Source of the DNA: CAWKPF01 sp963851415 | GTDB lineage: Bacteria; Acidobacteriota; Thermoanaerobaculia; Multivoradales; Multivoraceae | Direction: 5' to 3' | DNA: 64,000 nucleotides | Assembly: GCA_963851415.1 (NCBI GenBank) | Contig: CAWKPF010000003.1 | Coordinates: 1 to 64,000, forward strand | Shown here: piece by piece, positions 33,065-43,094 of the stretch | Layout: each line of letters starts with the position of its first letter | Position numbering within the stretch: position 1 is the first letter of the stretch | Translations under genes and position numbers: made by a program | The notes under the pieces: model-generated | The model's database searches: none | What the model saw: the letters and a program-made list of their open reading frames with translations, nothing else | Told to the model about the DNA's origin: nothing

Positions 33065-35836
33065 ATGACGGTTCACCCCGGCGAATCTCTCGGCCCCTAC
33101 ACGCTGGTCTCCGTGCTCGGACGCGGTGGCATGGGCGAGGTGTGGCTGGCCGACGACACCCGGCTCTCGCGCCGGGTGGCGATCAAGCTCCTGCCACCGG
33201 AGATCGCCGAGGACGCCGACCGGCGCGCGCGCTTCGAGCGCGAAGCCCAGGTGCTCTCGCAACTCCAGCACCCGAACGTGTGCACCCTCCACGACGTGGG
33301 CGAGCACGAGGGCCGACGCTTCCTGGTGATGGAGCGTCTCGAGGGAGAGACCCTGAGCGAACGGCTCGAACGCGGCGCCCTGACGCGCGACGAGCTGCTG
33401 CGCGCCGGTGCTCAGATCGCCGACGGTCTGGAGGCGGCTCACCGCAAGGGGCTCGTGCACCGCGACCTCAAGCCGGGCAACGTGATGCTCACCCCCACCG
33501 GCGCCAAGATCCTCGATCTCGGTCTGGCCCGCATCGACCCGAGCGCGCCCTTCGCGTCGTTGCATGGCACTGGCAACAGCGCCGATCCGGAAGCCGAAAC
33601 GCGCAGCGCCGAGCCACTGTCAGCAGAGGGACTGGTCGCGGGAACGGTGCCCTACATGTCGCCCGAGCAGGTCGAAGGCAAGCAGGCGGATCACCGTAGC
33701 GACATCTTCGCGCTCGGAGCGCTGCTGCTCGAGATGGCCACCGGGCAGCGGGCTTTCGAGGGTGAGTCCGCTGCGGCGACCGTGTCGGCGATTCTGCAGA
33801 CGCCGCCCGAGTCGGTCCGCTCGAGCTCGGATGTGGAGCTCGCACCGGCATTGGCTCGCCTGGTGCGGCGCTGCTTGCAGCGCGATCCGGAGCATCGGTT
33901 CCAATCGGCGCGAGATCTGTCGCTCGAGCTGCGCGAGCTGCAGCAGGGCTCTGAGTCGGAGGCCTCGGGCGCCTCCTCAGCTCCCGGCGTGCCGGCATGG
34001 GCGTGGGCAGTAGCGGCGATCGCCCTCGTTGTCGTCGCCACCGGGGCCTACCTTGCGGGCCGCGGCTCCTCGAATCTCGGTAGCACCGCCGTCTCGACGG
34101 GCTCCTCTCTCTCCGAAGCAGCGGTCGAAGAGTTCGTCATCGACACTCCGTTCGCCTCCGTCGAGAGCGTCGCGCTGGCGCCCGATGGACAGGAGCTCTG
34201 GTTCGTCGCCAGCCCCCAGGGCGATCGGCGCAGACTCTATCGGCGCTCGTTTTCCTCTCGGGAAATCGTCGAGGTCCCGGACACCGAAGACGCCTACGGG
34301 GTCAGATTCTCGGAGCGTGACGGGAGTGTCTTGTTGCAGACCTACGAGAGCATCTCGACGGCGAGTGGAGTGGGCGGCGTCGGAGTCGGACGCCTCCTCA
34401 GACTCGATCCCGAGACGGGGGACCCGATCGAAACGCTCGCGCAGCGCACCTATATCGGAGGCGCCTACGAAGACGCTTCAGGCGATCGCTTCGAGTGGGA
34501 CCTGGAGTCGGTCCCGAGCGGCCTCGTACAGCGCAGTCCGGGCGGCGCCGTCTCCAGGGTCGGAGACGACGTCGGGAGCGTCTACGGCGTGGGGACCGAC
34601 TGGCTCCTCCTGCAGAAGGGAGCGCCCAGGCGGTACTCGGACCTGATCCTGCGATGGCTCGATGACGGCAGCGAGATCGTGATCTCCTCGGTCCAGGGCC
34701 AATCGGCGGAAGCGAGGATCGCGCCGGAGGGAGTCGTTCTCTTCCACCGCGACGGAGGCCTGTGGGGCAAGAGAGTCGATCTCGAGCAACGACGAGTGGG
34801 AGCCGGAGTCGAGCTCCTGGACGACCTCGCCACCTTCAACATGCCGACCAGGGTCCCGGGCGGCTTCGATCTGGCACCCGACGGCACCCTGGCCTACGCA
34901 GCCGGCACCGGATCGGGCGAGCTGACAGAGTTGGTGGTGGTCACGCGCTCGGGCGAGGCGACCGCAGTACCCAACCAGCCGCGCCATCAATTCGAATGCG
35001 CTCTCGCTTCGCCGGACGGCAAAGAGGTGTCGCTACAAGAGGTCACCCAGGGGCCCGATGGTAGATCTCGTGCACGACCCTGGCTCTACTCTTTCGAGAC
35101 CGAGCGTTGGCGCCAGCCGCTGCTCGCGGGAACCCACAACTCCTTTCTCGTCTGGAGTCGCGATGGCCAGCACGTCCTCTTCCTCTCGGACCGCAATAGC
35201 GTTCGTCCGCGGGAGCTGTTCGTCGCGCGCAGAGAAAGGCTGAGCGAAGCCAGAGCCGTCACCCCTGGGGGAGACGGTTTCTCTCGCTGGAACTTCGCGA
35301 CCTACTTCCCGCCCGAGGCGATCGTCTTCCAGGAGTCCTCACCGGATCGCGCAGAGACTGCGATCGTCAGGGTCGATCTCGACACGCTCGAGCGGGTCGT
35401 TCTCGACCAGAGCCTGCCGCTCACCGCCCAGACCCTGTTTCACCCGTCCCTGCGCTGGATTCTCGCGGGCGGTCTGGGGCGGGGGCTGTGGCTCCTGCCC
35501 GCCGACGGCTCGAAGCCCCCCGTCGCGCTCACCGCTCTCGGGAGCGACGCCCAGGAGGGCATCTTCTCCTGGCAGGGCGACGAGCTGTTTTACCGCGCGA
35601 CCGGGAAGGTCATGCGCGTCGATCTCGATCCCGAGACCGGAAGCCTCGGCGACCCCGAGGAGATGTTCGACGATGTCTTCGCCCGCATTCAGACCCGCGG
35701 CTTCCTCAACTGGTCTGTTCTGCCCGATGGACGCTTCGTCATGTTGCGTAGCGCCGAACAGCGAGACACCGCCGAGATCGTCGTCATCAAGAACTTCCAC
35801 AAGGTGTTGGAAGAGAAGGTGCCGCCGATCGAATGA
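33065..35836 (+). CDS. Ser/Thr kinase with beta-propeller sensor (WD40/TolB-like)
   Basis: 923 residues. Kinase 1-290: GRGGMGEV, catalytic K41, HRDLKPGNV at 132-140, YMSPEQ at 198-203. The magnesium-binding motif is DLG (D151) instead of DFG. Pro/Ser linker, then one membrane helix at 311-333 (AWAWAVAAIALVVVATGAYLAG). The C-terminal 580 residues are periplasmic-side repeats of WD40/PD40 type (VALAPDGQELWFVAS, DLAPDGTLAYAAGT, VWSRDGQHVLFLSDRN). Its stop overlaps the next kinase start (ATGA), so the two are translationally coupled. Confidence 0.92.
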   Translation: MTVHPGESLGPYTLVSVLGRGGMGEVWLADDTRLSRRVAIKLLPPEIAEDADRRARFEREAQVLSQLQHPNVCTLHDVGEHEGRRFLVMERLEGETLSERLERGALTRDELLRAGAQIADGLEAAHRKGLVHRDLKPGNVMLTPTGAKILDLGLARIDPSAPFASLHGTGNSADPEAETRSAEPLSAEGLVAGTVPYMSPEQVEGKQADHRSDIFALGALLLEMATGQRAFEGESAAATVSAILQTPPESVRSSSDVELAPALARLVRRCLQRDPEHRFQSARDLSLELRELQQGSESEASGASSAPGVPAWAWAVAAIALVVVATGAYLAGRGSSNLGSTAVSTGSSLSEAAVEEFVIDTPFASVESVALAPDGQELWFVASPQGDRRRLYRRSFSSREIVEVPDTEDAYGVRFSERDGSVLLQTYESISTASGVGGVGVGRLLRLDPETGDPIETLAQRTYIGGAYEDASGDRFEWDLESVPSGLVQRSPGGAVSRVGDDVGSVYGVGTDWLLLQKGAPRRYSDLILRWLDDGSEIVISSVQGQSAEARIAPEGVVLFHRDGGLWGKRVDLEQRRVGAGVELLDDLATFNMPTRVPGGFDLAPDGTLAYAAGTGSGELTELVVVTRSGEATAVPNQPRHQFECALASPDGKEVSLQEVTQGPDGRSRARPWLYSFETERWRQPLLAGTHNSFLVWSRDGQHVLFLSDRNSVRPRELFVARRERLSEARAVTPGGDGFSRWNFATYFPPEAIVFQESSPDRAETAIVRVDLDTLERVVLDQSLPLTAQTLFHPSLRWILAGGLGRGLWLLPADGSKPPVALTALGSDAQEGIFSWQGDELFYRATGKVMRVDLDPETGSLGDPEEMFDDVFARIQTRGFLNWSVLPDGRFVMLRSAEQRDTAEIVVIKNFHKVLEEKVPPIE

Positions 35837-38673
35837 CACCCACACCCGGCACCCACCTCGGCCGCTACGAAGTCCTCGGCCCCCTCGGCAAGGGTGGCAT
35901 GGGTGAGGTCTATCGCGCTCGCGACCCGGAGGTCGACCGTGAGGTCGCGATCAAGGTTCTCCCCGCCGACGTTGCCGCCGACGCCGAGCGCCTGGCGCGC
36001 TTCGAACGCGAGGCGAAGGCACTGGCGGCGCTGCAGCACCCGAACGTGGCCACGCTCTACGGTCTGGAGCGCCAGGACGGTCAGCCCTTTCTGGTCATGG
36101 AGCTGGTTTCGGGAGAGACGTTGGCCGAGCGGATCGCCCACGGGCCGCTGTCGCCCGAGGAGCTATTGTCTCTGGCGGTCCAGATCGCGGAGGGGCTGAC
36201 GGCTGCGCACGAAGCGGGGATCGTCCACCGCGACCTCAAGCCGGCCAACCTGCTCATGACTCGTGATGGCCAGGCCAAGATTCTTGACTTCGGCCTCGCC
36301 AAGCTGGTCGCCGAGGACGAGAGGGCGACTGCGGACCCTGAGGCGCCGACCCGCTTCTCGCCCCATCATCTGACGGGGACAGGTGTGGCGATGGGCACAG
36401 TCTCCTACATGTCGCCCGAACAGGCGCGCGGCCAGTTTCTGGACCAGCGGAGCGATCTGTTCTCTCTGGGCACCGTGTTCTACGAGATGGCGACCGGCCG
36501 TCGAGCTTTCGCCGGAGCTACTGCCGCGATCACCCACGACGCCCTCCTCAACCGGGCGCCCCCGCTGCCGGCGACGGTCAACCCCGAGCTGCCTGCCGAG
36601 CTGCAGGCCATCATCCTCAAGTGCCTGGAGAAGGACCCAGCTTTGCGCTACCAGAGTGCGGCCGGGCTGCGCGGCGATCTCGTGCGGCTGCGACGGGACA
36701 GTGAGGCGACGAGAGGCGTGCCGACCGCTGGGGCACCGTCCACCGCTTTCGAGTCGGTCGAGAAGGCCGACCACGGACGCCAGCGCTGGGCCCTTGCGAC
36801 CGTCGCCATCGGGGTGCTGCTCACCGCGGTCGCGGGCTTCGTGCTCTGGCCTCGCGACAGCGCCGTGGCTCTGACGGAGGCCGATCCGATTCTCCTCACC
36901 GCCTTCGACAACAGAACCGGCGACCCGGTATTCGACGACACGCTCGAGACCGCGCTGGCCGTCAAGATCGACGAGTCACCCTTCTTGAATGTGGTCTCGG
37001 ATCAGCGGGTACGCGAGGGCCTGGAGCTCATGCAGCAGGAGCCTGGCGTCCGCATCGACGAAGAGCTCGGCCGCGACCTATGTCGGCGGCTCGAGCTCAA
37101 AGCGATGATCCACGGCGAGATCGTCGCGCTTGGCGAGCAGTACGTGGTTACGCTGCACACGATCGGCTGCAGGGATGGCGAGACCCTGGCACGAGTGCAG
37201 CGGGAGGCTTCACGAAAGGAGCAGGTGCTGGCCGCGCTCGGTGAAGCGAGCACTCAGTTGCGAAGCGACCTCGGCGAGTCACTCAAGTCGCTGGCCGAGT
37301 ACGACACCCCGATCGAGCAAGCGACGACCTCGTCTCTGGATGCCCTCGAAGCGTACAGCCGAGGTTGGAATCTCGCCGAGAGCATGCTAGGTGCCAACAA
37401 GGCCCTTCCTCATCTCGAGCGAGCGGTCGAGCTCGACCCGACCTTTGCCATGGCCCATCGAAAGATCTCCGTCCTTGCCGGCAACAACTACGCGACAGGC
37501 CGAGCTCGCGATCACGCCACCCTCGCCTACGAGTACCGAGATCGAGCGAGCACCCCCGAGAGGCTCGCGATCGAGGCCAACTACCATGGAAACGCGACCG
37601 GCAACCTGGAGAAGACGATCCGGGCGCTCGAGATCCTGATCGACACCCATCCGTCGTTCGAGATCGGATTGACTAACCTGGGCTTCACCTACCGGCAGCT
37701 CGGCCAGTTCGAGAAGGCTCTCGAGATGCACCGTCTCGGTCTGGAGCGGACTCCGGGAGATCCTCGCACGAGACTGAACTTCGCGATCGACCTACTCTGG
37801 CTGGGCCGGCTGAAGGAGGCCCAGGATGCGATCGCTCTCCTCCCCGCGTACAGTAACTCGACGTTGGTCGACCATGGTCTTGCTGTCCTCCGCCATGACG
37901 AGGTGTCGATCGAACAGATGCTCGAGGGCCGGAACGGCCCCTTCAATCTCAACAACCATGGTGAGCTGCTCGCTCAGTGGGGCCGGCTCGCAGAGGCTGT
38001 CGAGTGGATGGAGAGAGGAGCCGAGAGGGCTTCTCGCCTCGAGTTTCCCGAGCTCTCGGGCTGGTTCCGCGCCAACCTGGGTTGGTACCACCTGAAGCTC
38101 CGCGCGGACGAGGAACGTGCCCTCAGCCTCGTGCGCGAGGGCCTTGACGACTCTCGCGAGACTGAAACGCTGCATACTGCCGCTCTGACCCTCGCCGCCG
38201 TAGGACTGACAGACGAAGCGAAGACCCTTGCGGATGAAATGTCCCGACTTCAACCCGAGGGCACCATCCTCCAGGAGGGTCGAGTCCCGCACATCCTGGC
38301 GGCAATCGAGATTCAGGAGGGCCGACCCGGAAAGGCCCTCGAGCTTCTCGAGTCGACGACCCGCTTCAAGGACCTCTGGGCCTCGGTTCCGGCCGCGATT
38401 CTGCGAGGAAGGGCGCACCTGGACGCCGGCGATGCCGCCAGTGCCGAGGCCGTCTTCCTGGAAGCCAGGGAGCTTCGCTTCGTCTGGCCCCACTTCGCAC
38501 ACCACGCCCTCGTGCCGCTTTACCTCGCCCGCGCTCGGGCTCTCCAAGGCAAGACCGACGAAGCCCGGCAGACCTACGAGCAGCTCTTCGACCTCTGGCG
38601 CGACGCTGATCCAGATTTCGGGATACTGATCGAGGCCAGGAGAGACTACGCCGCGCTCGAGACCGGGCGGTAG
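35833..38673 (+). CDS. Ser/Thr kinase with TPR sensor domain
   Basis: 946 residues. Kinase: GKGGMGEV, VAIKVL with K41, HRDLKPANLLM, DFGLAK, YMSPEQ. A membrane helix near 315-337 (WALATVAIGVLLTAVAGFVLW). Beyond it a FGGY-free alpha/beta region typical of this class (LLTAFDNRTGDPVFDDTLETAL, LELKAMIHGEIVALGEQYVVTL) and then TPRs (YSRGWNLAESML, LGFTYRQLGQFEKALEMH, TNAVGL-like helices). Sensing is likely through protein or peptide binding by the TPRs. Second gene of a two-kinase operon. Confidence 0.92.
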   Translation: MTPTPGTHLGRYEVLGPLGKGGMGEVYRARDPEVDREVAIKVLPADVAADAERLARFEREAKALAALQHPNVATLYGLERQDGQPFLVMELVSGETLAERIAHGPLSPEELLSLAVQIAEGLTAAHEAGIVHRDLKPANLLMTRDGQAKILDFGLAKLVAEDERATADPEAPTRFSPHHLTGTGVAMGTVSYMSPEQARGQFLDQRSDLFSLGTVFYEMATGRRAFAGATAAITHDALLNRAPPLPATVNPELPAELQAIILKCLEKDPALRYQSAAGLRGDLVRLRRDSEATRGVPTAGAPSTAFESVEKADHGRQRWALATVAIGVLLTAVAGFVLWPRDSAVALTEADPILLTAFDNRTGDPVFDDTLETALAVKIDESPFLNVVSDQRVREGLELMQQEPGVRIDEELGRDLCRRLELKAMIHGEIVALGEQYVVTLHTIGCRDGETLARVQREASRKEQVLAALGEASTQLRSDLGESLKSLAEYDTPIEQATTSSLDALEAYSRGWNLAESMLGANKALPHLERAVELDPTFAMAHRKISVLAGNNYATGRARDHATLAYEYRDRASTPERLAIEANYHGNATGNLEKTIRALEILIDTHPSFEIGLTNLGFTYRQLGQFEKALEMHRLGLERTPGDPRTRLNFAIDLLWLGRLKEAQDAIALLPAYSNSTLVDHGLAVLRHDEVSIEQMLEGRNGPFNLNNHGELLAQWGRLAEAVEWMERGAERASRLEFPELSGWFRANLGWYHLKLRADEERALSLVREGLDDSRETETLHTAALTLAAVGLTDEAKTLADEMSRLQPEGTILQEGRVPHILAAIEIQEGRPGKALELLESTTRFKDLWASVPAAILRGRAHLDAGDAASAEAVFLEARELRFVWPHFAHHALVPLYLARARALQGKTDEARQTYEQLFDLWRDADPDFGILIEARRDYAALETGR

Positions 38674-38729
38674 TGAGCAGAAATGAGACTGGCCAGAGGG
38701 AAACCGCCGGAGATGATGAGCATATCTTT

Positions 38730-38765
38730 CACTCATACAAGGAAAGATAAGATAAGATCTTACCG
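38730..38765. promoter_or_regulatory. AT-rich repeat with palindrome upstream of the DUF4143 ATPase gene
   Basis: In otherwise GC-rich DNA this 36-bp patch holds three AAGAT repeats running into the perfect 10-bp palindrome TAAGATCTTA (38753-38762), 48 bp before the ATG. A promoter or operator is likely; the regulator is unknown. Confidence 0.35.
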
Positions 38766-38810
38766 AAAAGGGAGGAAAGCTCTCCCTCGGTTGTCTGGGA
38801 GAGAAAGACC

Positions 38811-40121
38811 ATGCCCTCGAACGATGCGCTCGAGCAGCTCCTCGCCGAATTCGGTGAGCGCGAACTTCCTCGGGTGACGCCGAGAGACATCGAGCTGCCA
38901 CAGGTCGACGGCAAGGCCGACGTCTTGATCGGGATGCGCCGAAGCGGCAAGACCTACTGTCTCTTCCAGCAGATCCAGAAGCTCGAGGCCGCGGGCATCG
39001 CTCGGAGCCAGATGCTCTATCTGAATCTCGAGGACGACCGGCTCTATCCGTGGTCCGAGGGCGACCTCGCATCGATGGAGGAGGTCTTCTTTCGCCGCTT
39101 CCCCGACTCACGAGGTGCTCCCTGCTACTTCTTCCTCGACGAGGTCCAGGCGGCTCCGGGATGGGAGAGGTTTACCCGTCGCCTCATCGACGGTGGCGAC
39201 GTTTCGCTCTTCCTGACCGGCTCTTCGGCGAAGCTGCTGAGTACCGAGATCTCGACGACGCTTCGAGGCCGAAGTCTCGCTACCGAGGTGCTGCCGTTCA
39301 GCTTCGCCGAGTCGCTCCGTCATCGCGCTGTCGATGTTCCGAGCCGATGGCCGGTGTCCCCGTCGGTCGCGTCGCGTCTGGCGCACGAGTTCGAGCGCTA
39401 CCTCGACGTCGGTGGTTTTCCCGAGGTGCAGGACGTCGACGCCGATGTCCGACGGCAGATCCTCCAGGAGTACGTCAACGTCGTCCTGCTGCGGGATGTC
39501 GTTGAGCGTCACGGCGTCGACAGCGTGGGCGCCCTTCGCTACCTGATGAACCGCCTTCTTTCGCAGCCTGCGGGACGGTTCTCGGCTCACCGGATCTACA
39601 ACGATCTCAAGTCGCAGGGATTCCGGATCGGCAAGGACCGGGTCTACGAATATCTCGACCACCTGGAAGACGCCTACCTCCTGTTCGAAGTGCCCATCGC
39701 CTCGGAGTCTCTGCGCGTTCGGCAGACGAATCCGAGAAAGGCGTATCCGATCGATCCCGCCCTGGCCGCTTCGACCTCTTTGAAGGCCCAGCGAGACCTC
39801 GGCCATCGGCTCGAGAACCTGGTCTACCTCGAGCTTCGACGGCGTGGGTGGGAGGTGTCCTATGTGAAGACGGAGTCCGGCTACGAAGTCGACTTCCTCG
39901 CCGTCCGCAACGGCGAGCCGCAGCTGATTCAGGTCTGTCTCGACCTGTCCACAGACGGGGTGAGGCAAAGGGAGCTCCGAGCTCTCGACGAAGCGATGGC
40001 GCAACGGCAGCTCGACCGGGGCGTGGCGGTCACCTTGAACGGACGCTACGAGGAACTGAAGGTCGACAGCGGCACAGTGGTCTCGGTACCTTCCTGGCGT
40101 TGGTTTCTCGAAGGTCGATGA
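38811..40121 (+). CDS. AAA_14/DUF4143 ATP-binding protein
   Basis: 436 residues. AAA_14 ATPase: P-loop GMRRSGKT at 41-48, Walker B as CYFFLDEVQAAPGWE, sensor LFLTGSSAKLLS. C-terminal DUF4143: YLDVGGFPEVQ, LSQPAGRFSAHRIYNDLKSQGFRIGKDRVYEYLDHLEDAYLLF, and a nuclease-like core LENLVYLELRRRGWEVSYVKT, YEVDFLAVRNGEPQLIQVC, with the E, D and Q spacing of PD-(D/E)XK folds. Members are common, often solitary and of unknown role; DNA repair or defence has been suggested. AT-rich upstream region hints at acquisition by transfer. Confidence 0.88.
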   Translation: MPSNDALEQLLAEFGERELPRVTPRDIELPQVDGKADVLIGMRRSGKTYCLFQQIQKLEAAGIARSQMLYLNLEDDRLYPWSEGDLASMEEVFFRRFPDSRGAPCYFFLDEVQAAPGWERFTRRLIDGGDVSLFLTGSSAKLLSTEISTTLRGRSLATEVLPFSFAESLRHRAVDVPSRWPVSPSVASRLAHEFERYLDVGGFPEVQDVDADVRRQILQEYVNVVLLRDVVERHGVDSVGALRYLMNRLLSQPAGRFSAHRIYNDLKSQGFRIGKDRVYEYLDHLEDAYLLFEVPIASESLRVRQTNPRKAYPIDPALAASTSLKAQRDLGHRLENLVYLELRRRGWEVSYVKTESGYEVDFLAVRNGEPQLIQVCLDLSTDGVRQRELRALDEAMAQRQLDRGVAVTLNGRYEELKVDSGTVVSVPSWRWFLEGR

Positions 40122-40351
40122 CGAAGGCCCGAACTGAGCCCTGTCTGACCGTTTTCGCGCCGTACCCACATGGCCCCGGTTCACGTCGATCTTCCGCCGG
40201 AGAGGCAGCAAGAGCCCATCGAGCGCGTGCCGATAAGATCGGAGCCACATTCCGTTTCCCTTTGCCGAGTCCCGAACGAAGACTTCGCCGCCGCAGGATC
40301 TCGTGATCGAGAGTTCTCGCGAGCCGTTGCAGGAGAGCCCCTCTCGATCGA

Positions 40352-43050
40352 ATGACGATTGTCCCCGGTACGCTTCTCGGTCGCTACGAAGTCCTCGGTC
40401 CGCTCGGCAAGGGCGGCATGGGCGAGGTGTACCGCGCCCGCGACCCCGAGGTCGAGCGCGAGGTGGCGATCAAGGTACTGCCTGCGGAGATGGCTTGGGA
40501 CTCCGAGCGCCTGGCTCGTTTCGAGCGCGAGGCCAAGGCGCTGGCGGCGCTGCAGCACCCGAACGTGGCGACGCTCTACGGTTTGGAGCGGCAGGACGGG
40601 CAGCCCTTCCTGGTCATGGAACTGGTGGAAGGCGAGACCCTGGCCGAGCGTATCGCCCGCGGGCCGCTCGCGCTCGACGAGGCGGTGCCGGTGTTCAGCC
40701 AGATTGCCGACGGTCTCGCGGCCGCCCACGACCGCGGACTCGTCCACCGCGACCTCAAACCCGCCAACGTGAAGATCACGCCCGAAGGCCAGGTCAAAGT
40801 GCTCGACTTCGGTCTGGCCAAGGCAGTAGACGAGAAGAGCACGGGCTCGGGAAGCGTGGACCTTACCCAGTCACCGACGCTGACCGCGGGGGCCACGGCG
40901 GCCGGTGTACTGCTCGGCACAGCCGCCTACATGTCGCCCGAGCAGGTCAAGGGGCGTCCGGTCGACCGTCGCACCGATGTGTGGGCGTGGGGATGCTGCT
41001 TCTACGAAGCGCTCACCGGAAAGCGCGCTTTCGAGGGGGACGATGTCACCGACATCCTGGCCTCGGTGCTGCGTGACGAGCCCGACTGGAGCGCGCTTCC
41101 TTCTGATCTCCCCGACCGAGTCCTGCGCCTGCTCCTGCGAACGCTCGAGAAAGACCCGAGGGAGCGGCGACGTGACCTCGGAGACGTTCGCCTCGATCTT
41201 CACGATCTTCGACTGGAGACATCGCCGACCACTTCGGGGGAATCCTCGGAGGGTCGGGCCCGATGGCCACGACTCGCCACGGGAGCCCTTGTGGGCACAG
41301 CGCTTCTCATGGCTGGGCTCGCGGGTGGCGTTGCGCTTCTCGGCTCTCGGGCTCGGGCACGGCGGGCGGCCAACGCTCCGCGACCGAACGGGTCTACCGC
41401 GCCACCCTCGACGCGCCCCTGCCTGGCAGCGCACCGCAGCGCTACTACAACTCTGTCTCGATCTCTGCAGACGGGCGTCGTCTCGCCGTTTCCGGGAGGA
41501 CTACCGGCGAAGGCTTCATCTGGGTCAAGGAGGCGGCACGTCAGGAGTGGCGTCCTCTGCCAGGCAGCGAGCGCGGAGTGAATCCGGTGCTCTCTCCCGA
41601 CGGCAGCTGGGTTCTCTTCGTCGATGACGCGACGGGCAGTCTTCTCCGAGCCCCATTCGAGGGAGGAGCCGTCGAGACTCTCTATCGGGACCCGGAGGGC
41701 GACAACATCCGACCGCTGTGGGTCGGCGCCGAAGAGATCCTGGTCTCTATGACCACGCGAGTGATTCGGCTCGGGCAGCAGTCTCCGGAGGAGCTCTATC
41801 GGTGTCCCGAGGCGCAGGGGCGCTGCTTGAGCCTGTCGGTCGTACCGCTCACAGATGGGTCGATTCTCGCCTGTATCGGCCTCTTCTCCTCGAGGGACCA
41901 GCTCGTTCGGCTCCAGGCGGGGCTCGAGCCTGAGCTTCTGCTCGACAACGCTTGCCACCCCCACCAGGTCGGAGATCGGTTGATCTTCAAGCGTGGCGAG
42001 GAGCTCTGGGCGGCACGTTTCGATGCGACGAGCGGCCGAATCGGGGCTCCGATCTCGACCGGCGTCCAACCCCATCGCTACATTCCGGGAGAGGTCCCGC
42101 ACGCCGCCGTCGCCGACGAAGGAACGCTCGTCTATCTCGACGCCGCTGGGCGAGTCGACCTCTGGCGGGTCGATGGCAGCGGACGGGCACGCGAACGGCT
42201 CGTGCATGGCGAGGGCGCGTTCATCTGGTATTCCGTCTCTCCCGACGAGCGGCAAGCCGTGATCAAGAACGAGACTTCCTGGCGGCTCGCCGATCTCGAA
42301 GAGGGCAGCGCGACCCGTGCCGTCCAGACCGGGGACGCCTACGTCACGCTCGGCTGGGTAGACGTCGACCGGGTGCTCGCCCTCGAGCTGGGGTCAGCGG
42401 CGCTCCAGGAGTACGACCTACAGGCCCGCCGGCTCCGTACCATCGAACTGCCCGATTCGGACGTTCGTCCGGACCTGTTGAGAGCAATCGACCTGAAGCG
42501 TGGAGAGCTGCTCTTCGACGTCTATCGCGACGCAGAGAAGTCCGGCATCGTTCGCGCGCCGATCGATCTCTCGAATCTGGAGATCTGGCTCGATACCGAC
42601 GCGATCGATCGATCGGCAGCGGTCTCTCCGGATGGTCGCTGGATCGCGTGGGAGACCAATGTCGACGGTCAATTCGAGGTCAACGTGTCGCCCTGGCCCG
42701 GGGCGCCCAGGCCGTTCCCGGTGTCGATCGAGGGGGGAGAGGAGCCGCGGTGGTCGCCCGACAGTCGCACCCTCTACTTCATCGACCTCGAGCACACCTC
42801 GCTGATGGCGGCCGACCTGCGCCCTGGTGGAACACCACCCTTCACGAAGCCGAGAGTCGTCTTCCCGCTTCCCGATCGAGCCGTGAATGCCGGCGGTGAC
42901 CTCTACTACCCGCTCTCCGACGGGACGTTCGTGTTCGCGATCGCCGAGCGTGAGCAGCGCGTTCGTCTGGTGTTCAACTGGCTGGATGAGGTCGACGCTC
43001 GGCTGGATGCGGCCGAGAGCGGTACCGCTGCCACGGAACCTTCGCCGTAG
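40352..43050 (+). pseudogene. Ser/Thr kinase with beta-propeller, split by a frameshift
   Basis: Kinase part 40352 onward: GKGGMGEV, K41, HRDLKPANVKI, DFGLAKA, YMSPEQ, then the membrane helix LATGALVGTALLMAGLAGGVALLG. Within about 20 bp after the helix (near 41355) coding moves to another frame, which carries RVYRATLDAPLPGS, VSISADGRRLAVSG, NPVLSPDGSWVLFVDD, AVSPDGRWIAWETN and RWSPDSRTLYFID to 43050. As read, two proteins result: a membrane kinase without sensor, and an orphan propeller lacking a proper start. One indel would restore a 900-residue protein like that at 33065. Confidence 0.85.
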
Positions 43051-43094
43051 AACCTGTAGCCGAGTCTTCTCCACCGAACGACAGGACACCGCTG

